DNA of 64,000 bases. Origin: Gemmatimonadaceae bacterium (GTDB taxonomy: Bacteria > Gemmatimonadota > Gemmatimonadetes > Gemmatimonadales > Gemmatimonadaceae). The first letter of the stretch is position 1. Each line of letters opens with the position of its first letter. Location of the stretch: NCBI GenBank assembly GCA_011525845.1, contig WYBP01000001.1:1-64000 (forward strand), read 5' to 3'. The notes below the pieces were generated by a model. The model had not been told where the DNA came from. It searched no databases and saw only the letters and a program-made list of their open reading frames with translations. This document shows, piece after piece, positions 11,601-16,701 of this stretch. Position numbers and translations under genes: made by a program.

Positions 11601-12904
11601 ACCGGGCGCACCTCGACGTCGAGCCGCACCTGGTCCCCGGGGTCCGGGTCGGTGATCGTGGCGCCGAGCCGCACGATGGTCTCGTCGGTGGTCCCGCCAT
11701 CCACGATCGCCGTCGTGCCGTCGCTCCGGCGTTGCACGAGGAGGGTCGGCGGGGCCGGCGCTTCCGGCACGGCCACCGCGAAGTCGGCGGCGCCGGCCGC
11801 ATTCCCGCCGAAGGTCGCCCAGGCACTCGCGCGCCCGGTGACATCGACGGCACGCACCTGCCAGTGGTAGTCCGTGTCGTCGAGCAGGCTGGTGACCACC
11901 TGCGTGAAGAGCGGGCCACGTCCCAGCGCGCTGGTCGCGGTCGCGACGCCGGAGAGGGCGGTGGTCGCGGGGCGCAGCTCGAGCTCGAGGCGGAGCGAGT
12001 CGAGGTCGGGGTCCGCGAGCGACGCCTGCAGCCGGACGCTGCGCGCCGGGATCGTCGCGCCCACATCCACGACCACCGCGCCCACGTCGTCGGTGCGCTG
12101 CACGAGCCCCGTCGGGAGCGTCGGCGGACGAGGCCGCCCAACGACGAGGTCGAACGCCCCCGTGGCCCGTGCGGTGGTGCTCGTGACCTCGACGACGTAG
12201 TTGCCGTTCGTTGGGAGCCGCACGTAGCGCACGCAGGCGCCCGACCCCACCACAGCGCAGGTCGCGCTCTCGGCGATCGGCGTCGGCGTGCCCTCGCGCT
12301 CGAGTGCGACCGACACGGCGAATGCGGCCGAGGTGAGCTGGACCGTCACCGAGTCGTTCAGGTTGCCGGCGAAGCGGTAGCGCTTGACGAAGCGGTCGGC
12401 CTGCCGCGCCGAACCGCAGTCGGCATCGGTGATCGTGCCGGTGATCGTGGCGGGGATCGAGGGGAGGTCGGTGACGGCGCAGGGCTGCACGCGGAAGCGC
12501 ACCGGGACCAGCAGCTGCGGCGCTTCGGGTCCCTCCGACGTGAAGCGGAGGGTGTCCAGGTGCTCGCCCTCGGCGAGTCCCGCGGGGTCCAGCGTGATGG
12601 AGAAGCTGCCGGGTGCCGCGCCCGTGGTCCCGCTCAGCGCGAGCCAGGGACTGCCGCGTTGCGCCAGGACGCTGTAGCGCAACCGCGTGCCGACGCCCTC
12701 GATCTCGGTCTCCGCAGCGGTCGTTCGCATGGCGCGGGAACCCACGCGGGCCGAGTCGACGAGTTCGACAGGGGACACGACCAGTGTCCCGAACTCCCCC
12801 GGGCGGAGGAGTTCGTCGAGCCGGCAGGTCGTGAGCGTTGTGGTGGCGAACAACACCACCAGTGCAGCGAAGAGCCGACGGGTTGTTGCGGGGACGCGAA
12901 TCAC
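1..12904 (-). CDS. Giant multi-Ig-domain surface (lipo)protein, C-terminus outside window
   Basis: The reading frame with codon first bases at positions 1 mod 3 gave uninterrupted Ig-like sequence at every place I translated (near 12900, 12350, 11500, 10480, 9050, 3700 and 1-100). It runs off the left edge, giving about 4,301 residues here. The chosen GTG at 12904 gives a signal peptide (two Arg, then a hydrophobic core) ending in LTTC, an imperfect lipobox with Cys27. In order follow an N-terminal region, a domain resembling pre-peptidase C-terminal (PPC) domains (about 12500-12150), two fibronectin-III-like domains (about 12130-11450), diverse filamin/Ig-like domains (about 11450-8640), then about 29 BIg/invasin-like units of 98-100 residues. 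Typical motifs are TARDANGNPI, GNTLTQP and TNASGVATG. Family knowledge suggests a surface filament or adhesin; ligand unknown. Long plus-strand open frames across this region are antisense shadows. The frame is sure; the exact start is less so. Confidence 0.9.
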   Translation of the reverse strand, partial: MIRVPATTRRLFAALVVLFATTTLTTCRLDELLRPGEFGTLVVSPVELVDSARVGSRAMRTTAAETEIEGVGTRLRYSVLAQRGSPWLALSGTTGAAPGSFSITLDPAGLAEGEHLDTLRFTSEGPEAPQLLVPVRFRVQPCAVTDLPSIPATITGTITDADCGSARQADRFVKRYRFAGNLNDSVTVQLTSAAFAVSVALEREGTPTPIAESATCAVVGSGACVRYVRLPTNGNYVVEVTSTTARATGAFDLVVGRPRPPTLPTGLVQRTDDVGAVVVDVGATIPARSVRLQASLADPDLDSLRLELELRPATTALSGVATATSALGRGPLFTQVVTSLLDDTDYHWQVRAVDVTGRASAWATFGGNAAGAADFAVAVPEAPAPPTLLVQRRSDGTTAIVDGGTTDETIVRLGATITDPDPGDQVRLDVEVRPVGTAFSNVATASSAPVASGTATLVSTLGLTDDVAYRWQARTVDQTGRVSAWVPLSSSGANFRTALPPTRLGVIGAPSATTAGTAIAPAVRIAAQDASGATLTSFTGAVTVALGANPGGGALSGTATVTAVQGVATFTDLSINRSGVGYTLVASTGALSVTTAPFDVLPATAQSLTVGTIPASVVAGVAIAPTVQVTARDGLGNVATSFTGAVTLALAPNGAGATLLGTTTVNADAGVASFPAVRVERVASGLTLVASATGLTAGNSLTTLAVTPAPAAAMRFLTAPSSTGASGIALTQQPVLVIEDAFGNAVTTAGTTVTASVATGPGGATLANATASTSAMGVATFSGLAISGPGGAYTLAFDALSLPSLVSTPITLGAGTAARIGITTAPSSTAANGAVFATQPVVQLQDGAGNPVAQSGVTVTAAIATGGGTLGGTSTVVTSATGAAIFSGLRITGTVGPRTLSFASTGLTSATSGTITITAGPATQLALQAGGGQTAIAGATVGTPPSVIARDASGNPVAGVSVTWAVTGGGGVIAPTAPVVTLANGISALTSWQLGATAGANGLTASATGLTGSPVTFSATGTAGPSALLTRFSGDNLTGPVGTTLATPLEARITDVNGNPVAGVTVNWSVAGGGSVNPTSSVTDASGVASTVRTLGASAGSQTTTAAATLSTGPASVVFTSSATVGGATQMAVHDGYAQADTVGATLATPLAVVVRDALSNPVAGELVTWSVVTGGGSVAPLTSTTNAQGIATTSWTLGTTVTPTDSTQTARATRVAAPVGFIATARPGAVNAGQTLVALAPTTVAASRDTPATVTVTARDGFGNVIRGRTVTLAMAPAGNAIAQPATTTNANGIATGSVGATVAGARTITATVNGIVATQQPVLSVVAAPATRLAYTTQPSTVVAGATITPAPELQVLDSLGNRSLVFSDAVTVAIGTNPNAGTLSGTLTRNAIAGLVSFAGLSVDRAGAGYTLVGTSGALTSATSAPFTVNVGGVSAAQSGVAVAPASLTAGAATSTITVTARDANGNPIQGATVVLAATGTGNTLTQPASVTNASGVATGTISSTVAATKTISATINGTAVTETAAVTVVPAAVSASTSTLTRAPTSIVAGAATSTITVTVRDAFSNVIPGATVVLAATGTGNTLTQPASVTNASGVATGTLSSTVAATKTVSATANGTAITQTATVTVTVGAISAAQSLVAASPTSIVAGTATSTITVTVRDANNNPIPGVSVALAATGNNNTLTQPAAVTNASGIATGTIASTEIGTKTVSATAGGTAITQTAAVTVVSGAVSATTSTVVAAPTSIVAGAATSTVTVTARDANGNPVAGATVVLAATGTGNTITQPAAVTNASGIATGTIASTVAQAKTVSATIGAVSVTQTATVTVTPAAVSAANSTVSAAPTTLTAGGAAAVITVTARDAFNNVVPGATVVLSATGTGNSITQPGAVTDAAGVATGAFGSTVAESKTISATAGGIAITATATVTVGPGAVAGGTSTVSASPTSISAGGPTSTITVTARDVNGNVVPGVTVVLAATGSGNTIVQPVGVTNASGVATGTISSTTAGSKTVSATIGGVAVTQTAVVSVFAGTVSASQSTVTASPASIVAGSATSTVTVTARDANGNPIAGATVLLASTGTGNTITQPAGVTNAAGVTTGTIASTVAEAKTVSATIGGLAVTQTAAVTVVPGAISAAQSTVDAAPASIVAGAATSTITVTVRDANSNPIPGVTVVLAATGTGNTLTQPAAVTNASGVATGTVASTIAEAKTVTATANAIAITDNAIVTVTAGAVSAALTTVTASPTSIVAGSATSTITVTARDANGNPVPGATVVLAATGSGNTLTQPAAVTNASGVATGTIASTAAAVKTVSATVSSVAITQTASVTVVPGTVSAAQSLISASPATIVAGPATSTITVTARDANNNVISGATVVLASTGTGNTIVQPAGTTNASGVATGTIASTVAEAKTVSATINGVTITPTATVTVGVGAVSAAQSLVSASPASIVAGSATSTITVTARDANNNPIPGLTVVLASTGSGNTLTQPAAVTNASGVATGTIASTVAQAKTISATIGGTAITQTAAVTVVPGAPSAATSTVIASPGSIVAGAPTSTITVTARDANNNLIQGAAVVLAATGTGNTLTQPAGTTNASGVATGTIASTVAQAKTISATIGGVAITQTATVTVTPAAVSATTSTVSASPTTLTAGSSATIVTVTARDAFSNVVPGATVVLAATGGGNSITQPGAVTDAAGVATGAFSSTVAESKTISATAAGVAITGTAVVTVGPGAVAAATSTLTASPGSISAGGPSSTITVTARDANGNLVPGATVVLAATGSGNTLTQPAGVTNASGVATGTIASTVAEAKTVSATINGTGVTQTATVTVIPDSPSASLSTVTASPTSIAAGNATSTITVTARDGSGNPIAGATVILSATGTGNTLTQPAAVTNASGVATGTLSSTVAQAKTVSATIGGLAVTQTATVTVVPSPISAAQSIVDAAPASIVAGAATSTITVTVRDGSNNPIQGATVVLAATGTGNTLTQPAAVTNASGVATGTIASTVAEAKTITATADAVAITDNAVVTVTAGAVSPGLSTLTASPTSIAAGGPTSTITVTARDVSGNPIPGATVVLSATGAGNTVTQPVGLTNASGVATGTISSTVAAAKTVSATINGTGVTQTAVVTVVPGAVSAAQSLISAAPGSVVAGAATSTITVTARDASNNVISGATVVLSSTGTGNTLTQPAGTTNASGVATGTIASTVAEAKTISATINGTPITPTATVTVTPGAVSAAQTLVSASPTSIAAGGPTSTITVVARDGNGNPISGLNVVLAATGTGNSLTQPAAVTNASGVATGTISSTAVGTKTVSATVGGTAITQTAPVTVVAGPVSAAQSTVVASPTSIAAGAATSTITVTALDANGNPVAGAAVTLATTGTGNSLTQPASVTNASGVATGTISSTVAQAKTISATIGAVGVTQTATVTVTPAAISGSTSTISAAPTTITAGGGASILTVVARDAFGNAVPGAAVVISSTGTSNAITQPASNTDANGTAIGAIGSTVAEAKTVSATAGGVAITTPVVVTVSPAAPSAGNSTVSTSPGTITAGGPTTTVTVTARDAFNNLIPGATVVLSATGAGNSYGQPAVTNASGVTTGTVSSTVAESKTISATISGVAITQTAALTVTPGAPSAVQSLVTASGPITAGGGASTVTITVRDANNNPIPGRTATFTVSGAGNVLTQPAGTTNASGVITGSFTSTGAGSKTVVVTIDGPTVLGTQPTVVVNPGAVSASVSTVTASTPITAGGAASTITITARDAFSNPIPGLTASFTLTGTGNTPSQPVGTTSASGVITGSFTSTVAQAKTVTVTVGGTVLSTTPSVTVNPGAPSAANSTISASPTSITAGAPTSTITVTARDAFSNLISGATVVLSSTGGGNTFVQPAATNGSGVTTGTIASTVAETKTVSATIGGVLITPTATVTVVPAAVSAAQSTVAVAPASIAAGGPTSTITVTARDAFSNLISGATVVLAATGTGNTLTQPAGATDGGGVATGTLASTVAAAKTVSATINGTAVTQTAVVTVVPGPVSATTSTITATSPITAGGAGSTITVTARDANSNLISGATVVLAATGTGNTLTDTTELTNGSGVATATLTSTGAGAKTVSATINGTVITQTAAVTVNPGAVSAATSSATATTPITAGGAASTVTITARDAFNNLIPGLAASFTVSGTGNSLTQPVGTTNASGVITGSFTSTVAQSKTVVVTIGSTPITAQPVVVVNPGPLSAGNSLVTASSPITAGGGASTVTITARDANGNPISGLAATFTVSGTGNSLTQPVGTTNASGVITGSFTS

Positions 12905-12960
12905 CCGGGAGGCAGCGCGGATGGCGGGCCGCCCGGAGTACAGCACTGCACGTTCGACAT
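12901..12960 (-). CDS. Putative 19-codon leader ORF overlapping giant Ig gene start
   Basis: ATG at 12960 is preceded by GGAG with 5-base spacing. Nineteen codons later a TGA at 12903-12901 overlaps the GTG start of the giant Ig gene as GTGA. The peptide begins MSNVQCC and is rich in Pro, Gly and Cys; it resembles no family I know. The giant gene's GTG has no clear Shine-Dalgarno of its own, so the leader would let ribosomes re-initiate there. It may be a chance frame; the good ribosome site and exact overlap argue otherwise. Confidence 0.45.
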   Translation of the reverse strand: MSNVQCCTPGGPPSALPPG

Positions 12961-13091
12961 CGTTACTCCACAATGACTTAGCGGCACCGATGGGAAAGCG
13001 CCGGTCGACTGAAGATGCGGTGGACCGGGAAGCGCGACAAGGTGGACGGGACTTGGACTACTTCTATAGAGTGTCCCTGCAAGCCCCGTGC

Positions 13092-13694
13092 TCAGCGCTT
13101 CATGTACTTCCAGTTCCTCGACTTACCGTCGGCCAGCCACTCCATGGCGGTGGCCAGCCGCCGCGCCCGGGTCGCCTCGGCCTTGGCCTCGGTGATCCAC
13201 TCGATGTACTCGCGCCGGTGGCTCGGTGGGAACGCGGCGAAGTGCTCGGCCGCGCGCTTGTTCCTCGAGAGCGCGGCGCGGAGGTCGGCGGGCACGCGCA
13301 CGGTCTTCTTCTTCGCGGCGGTGCGCCTGGGCGTGCGCGTGACCCCCGCCTCGTTCAGCCGCATGGCCTGTTTCACGAGGTCCTTGAGGCGCGCACGGCT
13401 CGGGAGGTCATCCACCGAGGTGAGGCGACCGAAGTCCCCCATCGCCTCCGCGTTCCGGCTCGACGCTCCGAGCAGCTGCTCGCCCTTCCAGAAGCCGAAG
13501 ACGCAGTGCTGCTTGAAGGCCGCCATGTGGCAGAGCATCCCGCGATACTCGAAGCTCGGCATGCGCCACTTGATCGTCTCCGCCACACCGGGACAGGCCT
13601 CGTGCACCGTGGCCCGCAGGCGCGTGAGGATCGGCCGCGCGAAGGGCTGCGCCTTCGCGATGTAGTCGTCGACCCGCTGATCCCGCTGCGCCAC
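13092..13694 (-). CDS. YdeI/OmpD-associated (DUF1801 plus OmdA-like) protein
   Basis: Protein of 200 residues. The N-terminal part (about 1-115) resembles DUF1801, with the motif IKWRMPSFEYRG and a hydrophobic core around HMAAFKQHCVFGFW. The C-terminal part (about 130-200) carries the OmdA/YdeI pattern PADLRAALSRN, then AAFPPSHRREYIEWI and a Lys/Arg-rich end. Family members are small cytoplasmic proteins linked to bacteriocin or peptide resistance in enterobacteria; the biochemical role is unknown. The GTG start has GGAGGG four bases upstream. It is divergent from the outer-membrane protein at 13816 and lies upstream of the giant Ig gene on the same strand, with a 131-base gap before the leader ORF, so co-transcription is uncertain. 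Confidence 0.85.
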   Translation of the reverse strand: MAQRDQRVDDYIAKAQPFARPILTRLRATVHEACPGVAETIKWRMPSFEYRGMLCHMAAFKQHCVFGFWKGEQLLGASSRNAEAMGDFGRLTSVDDLPSRARLKDLVKQAMRLNEAGVTRTPRRTAAKKKTVRVPADLRAALSRNKRAAEHFAAFPPSHRREYIEWITEAKAEATRARRLATAMEWLADGKSRNWKYMKR

Positions 13695-13725
13695 GCCGCC
13701 CTCCGGTGATCCGATGAGGCGGGGA

Positions 13726-13782
13726 AAGGTATCGCCGTCGACGACGCGTGCTATTCCGCCGGGCAGGCACGCTTCCTATGTT
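13726..13782. promoter_or_regulatory. Divergent promoter region, two -10-like hexamers
   Basis: On the minus strand TACCTT (13731-13726) lies 31 bases before the YdeI-like GTG. On the plus strand TATGTT (13777-13782) lies 33 bases before the ATG at 13816. No good -35 is visible; TTCCGC at 13754 is 17 bases from the plus hexamer. Assigned by position and resemblance to other hexamers in the window. Confidence 0.4.
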
Positions 13783-13815
13783 TGCGGCGGAATGTCCACC
13801 CTCACGGGAGTACCG

Positions 13816-15090
13816 ATGCTGCGTCCGCTCCTCGTCTCTTCGCTGCTCGTGCTGGCCGCAGCGCCGGTGGCCCAGGCGCAGGGACTGCGCGACCGGCTCT
13901 CCGACCTGTTCACGTTCGGCAGCTGCGGCCAACCTCTCTGCCTCGACCTCGCGAACGCACACGGCAACCACTTCCTCCCGGCGGTGGACGCCGGGAACGC
14001 GACGGTGATCGGCTTCGTGACCGAGGCGCTGGCGAAGAGCGCCGCGAACATCCCCGTGAGCGCGACGAGCAGCGGCGCGACCTTCTCGATCGTGGACGGG
14101 CTTCCGGTCCGCACCTCCACCTCCGCCGGACCGGTGTTCGCCGAGCGCCCGCAGACCCTCGGCAAGGGGCGGTTGTTCGTCGGGACGAACGTCACGGGGA
14201 TCCAGTACTCGACGCTCAACGGGGTGCCGCTCGACCGGCTGCAGCTCAACTTCGCGCACGAGGACGTGGGGAACCCCGGCCGCGGCGACCCGGAGTTCGA
14301 GAACGACGTCATCCGCACGGAGGTGGCGCTCAAGCTCGACCTGCTCGTGGCGTCGGTGTTCGCGACGTACGGGCTCACCGACTTCATCGACGTCGGCGTC
14401 GCGATCCCGCTGATGCGCGTCTCGATGCGCGGGGCGAGCGTCGCGCAGATCGATCCGTTCGGCCCGCTCCCGCCGCACCACTTCGGCGGGACCGACGCCG
14501 ACCCGGTGCTGCGCGCCACGGCCGGCATCTCGGGCACGGCGTCCGGACTCGGCGACGTGGTCGGCCGGCTCAAGGTGAACCTCGGCCAGGGGCGGCGCGT
14601 CGGCGCGGCGCTCCTCTCCGAGGTCCGGTTCGCGACGGGGGATGAGGAGGACCTGCTCGGCAGTGGTGCCACGAGCGTGCGCGGGATGGGCGTCGTCGGT
14701 GCGCAGTTCGGCCGCTTCGCGCTCCACGGCAACGCGGGCTACATCGTCCGCACGGGAGAGCTGCAGAACGACGCCGTGCTGGCCACCGTGGGCTTCGACA
14801 ACCTCATGACGGAGCGCGCGACGCTCGCGTTCAGCCTCATCTCCGAGACGCGCGTGGGCGAGGCGAAGCTCCTCCTCCCGCCGCCGATCGCGCTCGTCTA
14901 TCCGTTCGAGCGCACCATCCAGTCCACGTCCATCCCCGACCGGAAGGACGACCGGCTCGACGCCTCGCTCGGCATGAAGCTCAACCTCCGCGGCGGCACC
15001 GTGCTCGTGATCAACGGCACCGTCCCACTGAAGAAGGCCGGAGTGCAGCCCGACTTCTTCTGGACCTCGGGGCTCGAGATCAGCTTCTAG
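13816..15090 (+). CDS. Outer-membrane beta-barrel protein, Phenol_MetA_deg/transporter-like
   Basis: Protein of 424 residues from the ATG at 13816, which has GGGAG six bases upstream and opens directly into a signal peptide (MLRPLLVSSLLVL to AQAQ). An in-frame ATG at 13792 would add eight residues before it. The mature protein is a series of amphipathic strands with alternating patterns such as GRLFVGTNVTGIQYS, FATYGLTDFIDVGVAIPLM and RLKVNLGQGRRVGAALLSEVRFATGDEEDLLG, and it ends on aromatic F as outer-membrane barrels do. A TYGLTDF-IDVG-like pattern and a GDEEDLLG turn are typical of putative transporters annotated as phenol meta-pathway related. Substrate unknown. The stop lies three bases from the stop of the convergent Ig-cytochrome gene, with no visible terminator between. 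Confidence 0.75.
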   Translation: MLRPLLVSSLLVLAAAPVAQAQGLRDRLSDLFTFGSCGQPLCLDLANAHGNHFLPAVDAGNATVIGFVTEALAKSAANIPVSATSSGATFSIVDGLPVRTSTSAGPVFAERPQTLGKGRLFVGTNVTGIQYSTLNGVPLDRLQLNFAHEDVGNPGRGDPEFENDVIRTEVALKLDLLVASVFATYGLTDFIDVGVAIPLMRVSMRGASVAQIDPFGPLPPHHFGGTDADPVLRATAGISGTASGLGDVVGRLKVNLGQGRRVGAALLSEVRFATGDEEDLLGSGATSVRGMGVVGAQFGRFALHGNAGYIVRTGELQNDAVLATVGFDNLMTERATLAFSLISETRVGEAKLLLPPPIALVYPFERTIQSTSIPDRKDDRLDASLGMKLNLRGGTVLVINGTVPLKKAGVQPDFFWTSGLEISF

Positions 15091-15093
15091 CGG

Positions 15094-16701
15094 TCAGTTG
15101 TTCCGCGCGCCCTGCAGGATCCAGTCGCGCACCAGGCGGATCTGCAGCGCCGACATGAGCGTCGCCCCGGGCATCGGGCCGCCGCAGCTGGGGGAGACGG
15201 TCCGGACCTTCTCGTAGAGCACGCTCAGCGCGGTGTCGCTCGGCACCACGCGCGTGGCGCCGGCGCACGCGCCGAGCGTCGCCGGCTGGTTCACCGAGTT
15301 CGCGTACGTGAACGCGTGGCACGAGATGCAGCTGTTCCGCGTGTACACGTCCACGATGTTGTAGGCGTACGAGACCTCGACGTTGAGCGTCGCGGAGTTG
15401 GTCGCGGTGAACCCCGGGGTGGAGAACTGCAGCACGTGGGCGCCCGTGCCGAGCGTGTCCCCCGTGGTGCGCGTGCCGCGGATCCGCAGGCCGCTGAAGG
15501 TCGCCCGCCCGTTCACCGCACTCACCGTGAACGACCCGGACGCGCTCACGAGCGTGCCGTTGCCGGAGGCGAGCGTCACGGTGATCGGCGCGGACGAGCC
15601 CATCACGCGGTTGCCGAAGGCGTCGCGCACCTCGACCACGGGCTGCGTGGTGAAGACCGCGTTCGACACCGCGCCGGCGGGTTGCGTGAGCACGACGAGC
15701 CCGGCCGGTGCGTTCGCCGTCACGTCCACCGCGGCGGTCTGCGTGAGCGTCGTGGCGCCGTTCACCGTGGCGGAGATCGTCTTGAGCTCCGCCACCGACG
15801 AACTGAAGGCGCCCGTCGCGCGCCCCTGGGCGTCGGTGGTCGCCGTCGGCTGCGTGATGATGTTCCCGCTCCCCGTGGCGGAGAGCGAGACGGTCGCGCC
15901 CATCACCGTGCTCCCCGCCGCGTCACGGACGGTGACGGTGATGGTCGAGGAACTCACGCCGTTGCTCGGCGCGATCACGGTCGGGGACGCGGCGATCGAC
16001 GACTGCGTGGCACTCGGCGGCCCCACGGTGCCGGTCGCGGTGAAGGTGACCGGACTCCCGGTCAACGTCGCACCGGTGACCGTCGCGGTCAGCGTGTTCG
16101 CGCCGGCGGCTGGCCCGAGTGTCCACGACCCGACGCGCGCGATGCCGTCGGCGCCGGTCGCGACGGTGGCCGACGGACCCACGGTGCCTCCCCCGCCCGT
16201 GACGGCGAAGGTCACCTGCACCCCCGCGACCGGGGCGTTCGTCCCATCCGCCACGCGCACCGCCGGGGCGACGGCCACCGCGGTGTTCACGGGCGCCGAC
16301 TGCCCGTTCCCCGCGGAGGCGGCCATCGCTGCGGGCGCACCGCTCACGAGCACCCGCACCGTCCCCTGGAAGCCGTCGATGCTCGCGGTCAGGTCCGCTC
16401 CGCCGGATCCGACCCCGACCACGATTCCAGCCGCGTCGACGACCGCCACGGCCGGCGCCGACGTGGTCCACGTCGCGACGCGCTGCACGAGCAGCGCACC
16501 GCTCGCGTCGAGCGGGAGGGCGCGCACGACGGCGCTGTCCCCCACGCGGAGCAGGAGTGTGTCCGGCGTGACCCGCAACGAGTTCACCGCCCCGGGCGAG
16601 GAGACGCCCACCTCGGTGCAGCCGTAGCCGAGCGCGAGCACGGCCGCGGCCAGGAGTGCGGGGGTCGCCCATTGGCGGCGGCGAGGATGCCGGTGACTCA
16701 T
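15094..16701 (-). CDS. Ig-repeat lipoprotein with C-terminal monohaem cytochrome c domain
   Basis: Protein of 535 residues. An Arg-rich n-region and hydrophobic segment end at Cys28 (LGYGC), a loose lipobox. A BIG2-like domain (about 38-118, ATWTTSAPAVAVV) is followed by three filamin/invasin-like Ig domains (about 120-445) closely resembling units of the giant gene at 1-12904. The last 78 residues form a different domain: CISCH at 458-462 is a c-type haem attachment site, and PMPG at 509-512 offers Met510 as likely axial ligand, as in short cytochromes c that end in an amphipathic helix. An exported, membrane-anchored redox protein is inferred. The ATG overlaps the kinase stop as ATGA, so it is the third gene of the globin-kinase operon. 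A structural haem or non-haem role is possible but less likely. Confidence 0.85.
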   Translation of the reverse strand: MSHRHPRRRQWATPALLAAAVLALGYGCTEVGVSSPGAVNSLRVTPDTLLLRVGDSAVVRALPLDASGALLVQRVATWTTSAPAVAVVDAAGIVVGVGSGGADLTASIDGFQGTVRVLVSGAPAAMAASAGNGQSAPVNTAVAVAPAVRVADGTNAPVAGVQVTFAVTGGGGTVGPSATVATGADGIARVGSWTLGPAAGANTLTATVTGATLTGSPVTFTATGTVGPPSATQSSIAASPTVIAPSNGVSSSTITVTVRDAAGSTVMGATVSLSATGSGNIITQPTATTDAQGRATGAFSSSVAELKTISATVNGATTLTQTAAVDVTANAPAGLVVLTQPAGAVSNAVFTTQPVVEVRDAFGNRVMGSSAPITVTLASGNGTLVSASGSFTVSAVNGRATFSGLRIRGTRTTGDTLGTGAHVLQFSTPGFTATNSATLNVEVSYAYNIVDVYTRNSCISCHAFTYANSVNQPATLGACAGATRVVPSDTALSVLYEKVRTVSPSCGGPMPGATLMSALQIRLVRDWILQGARNN

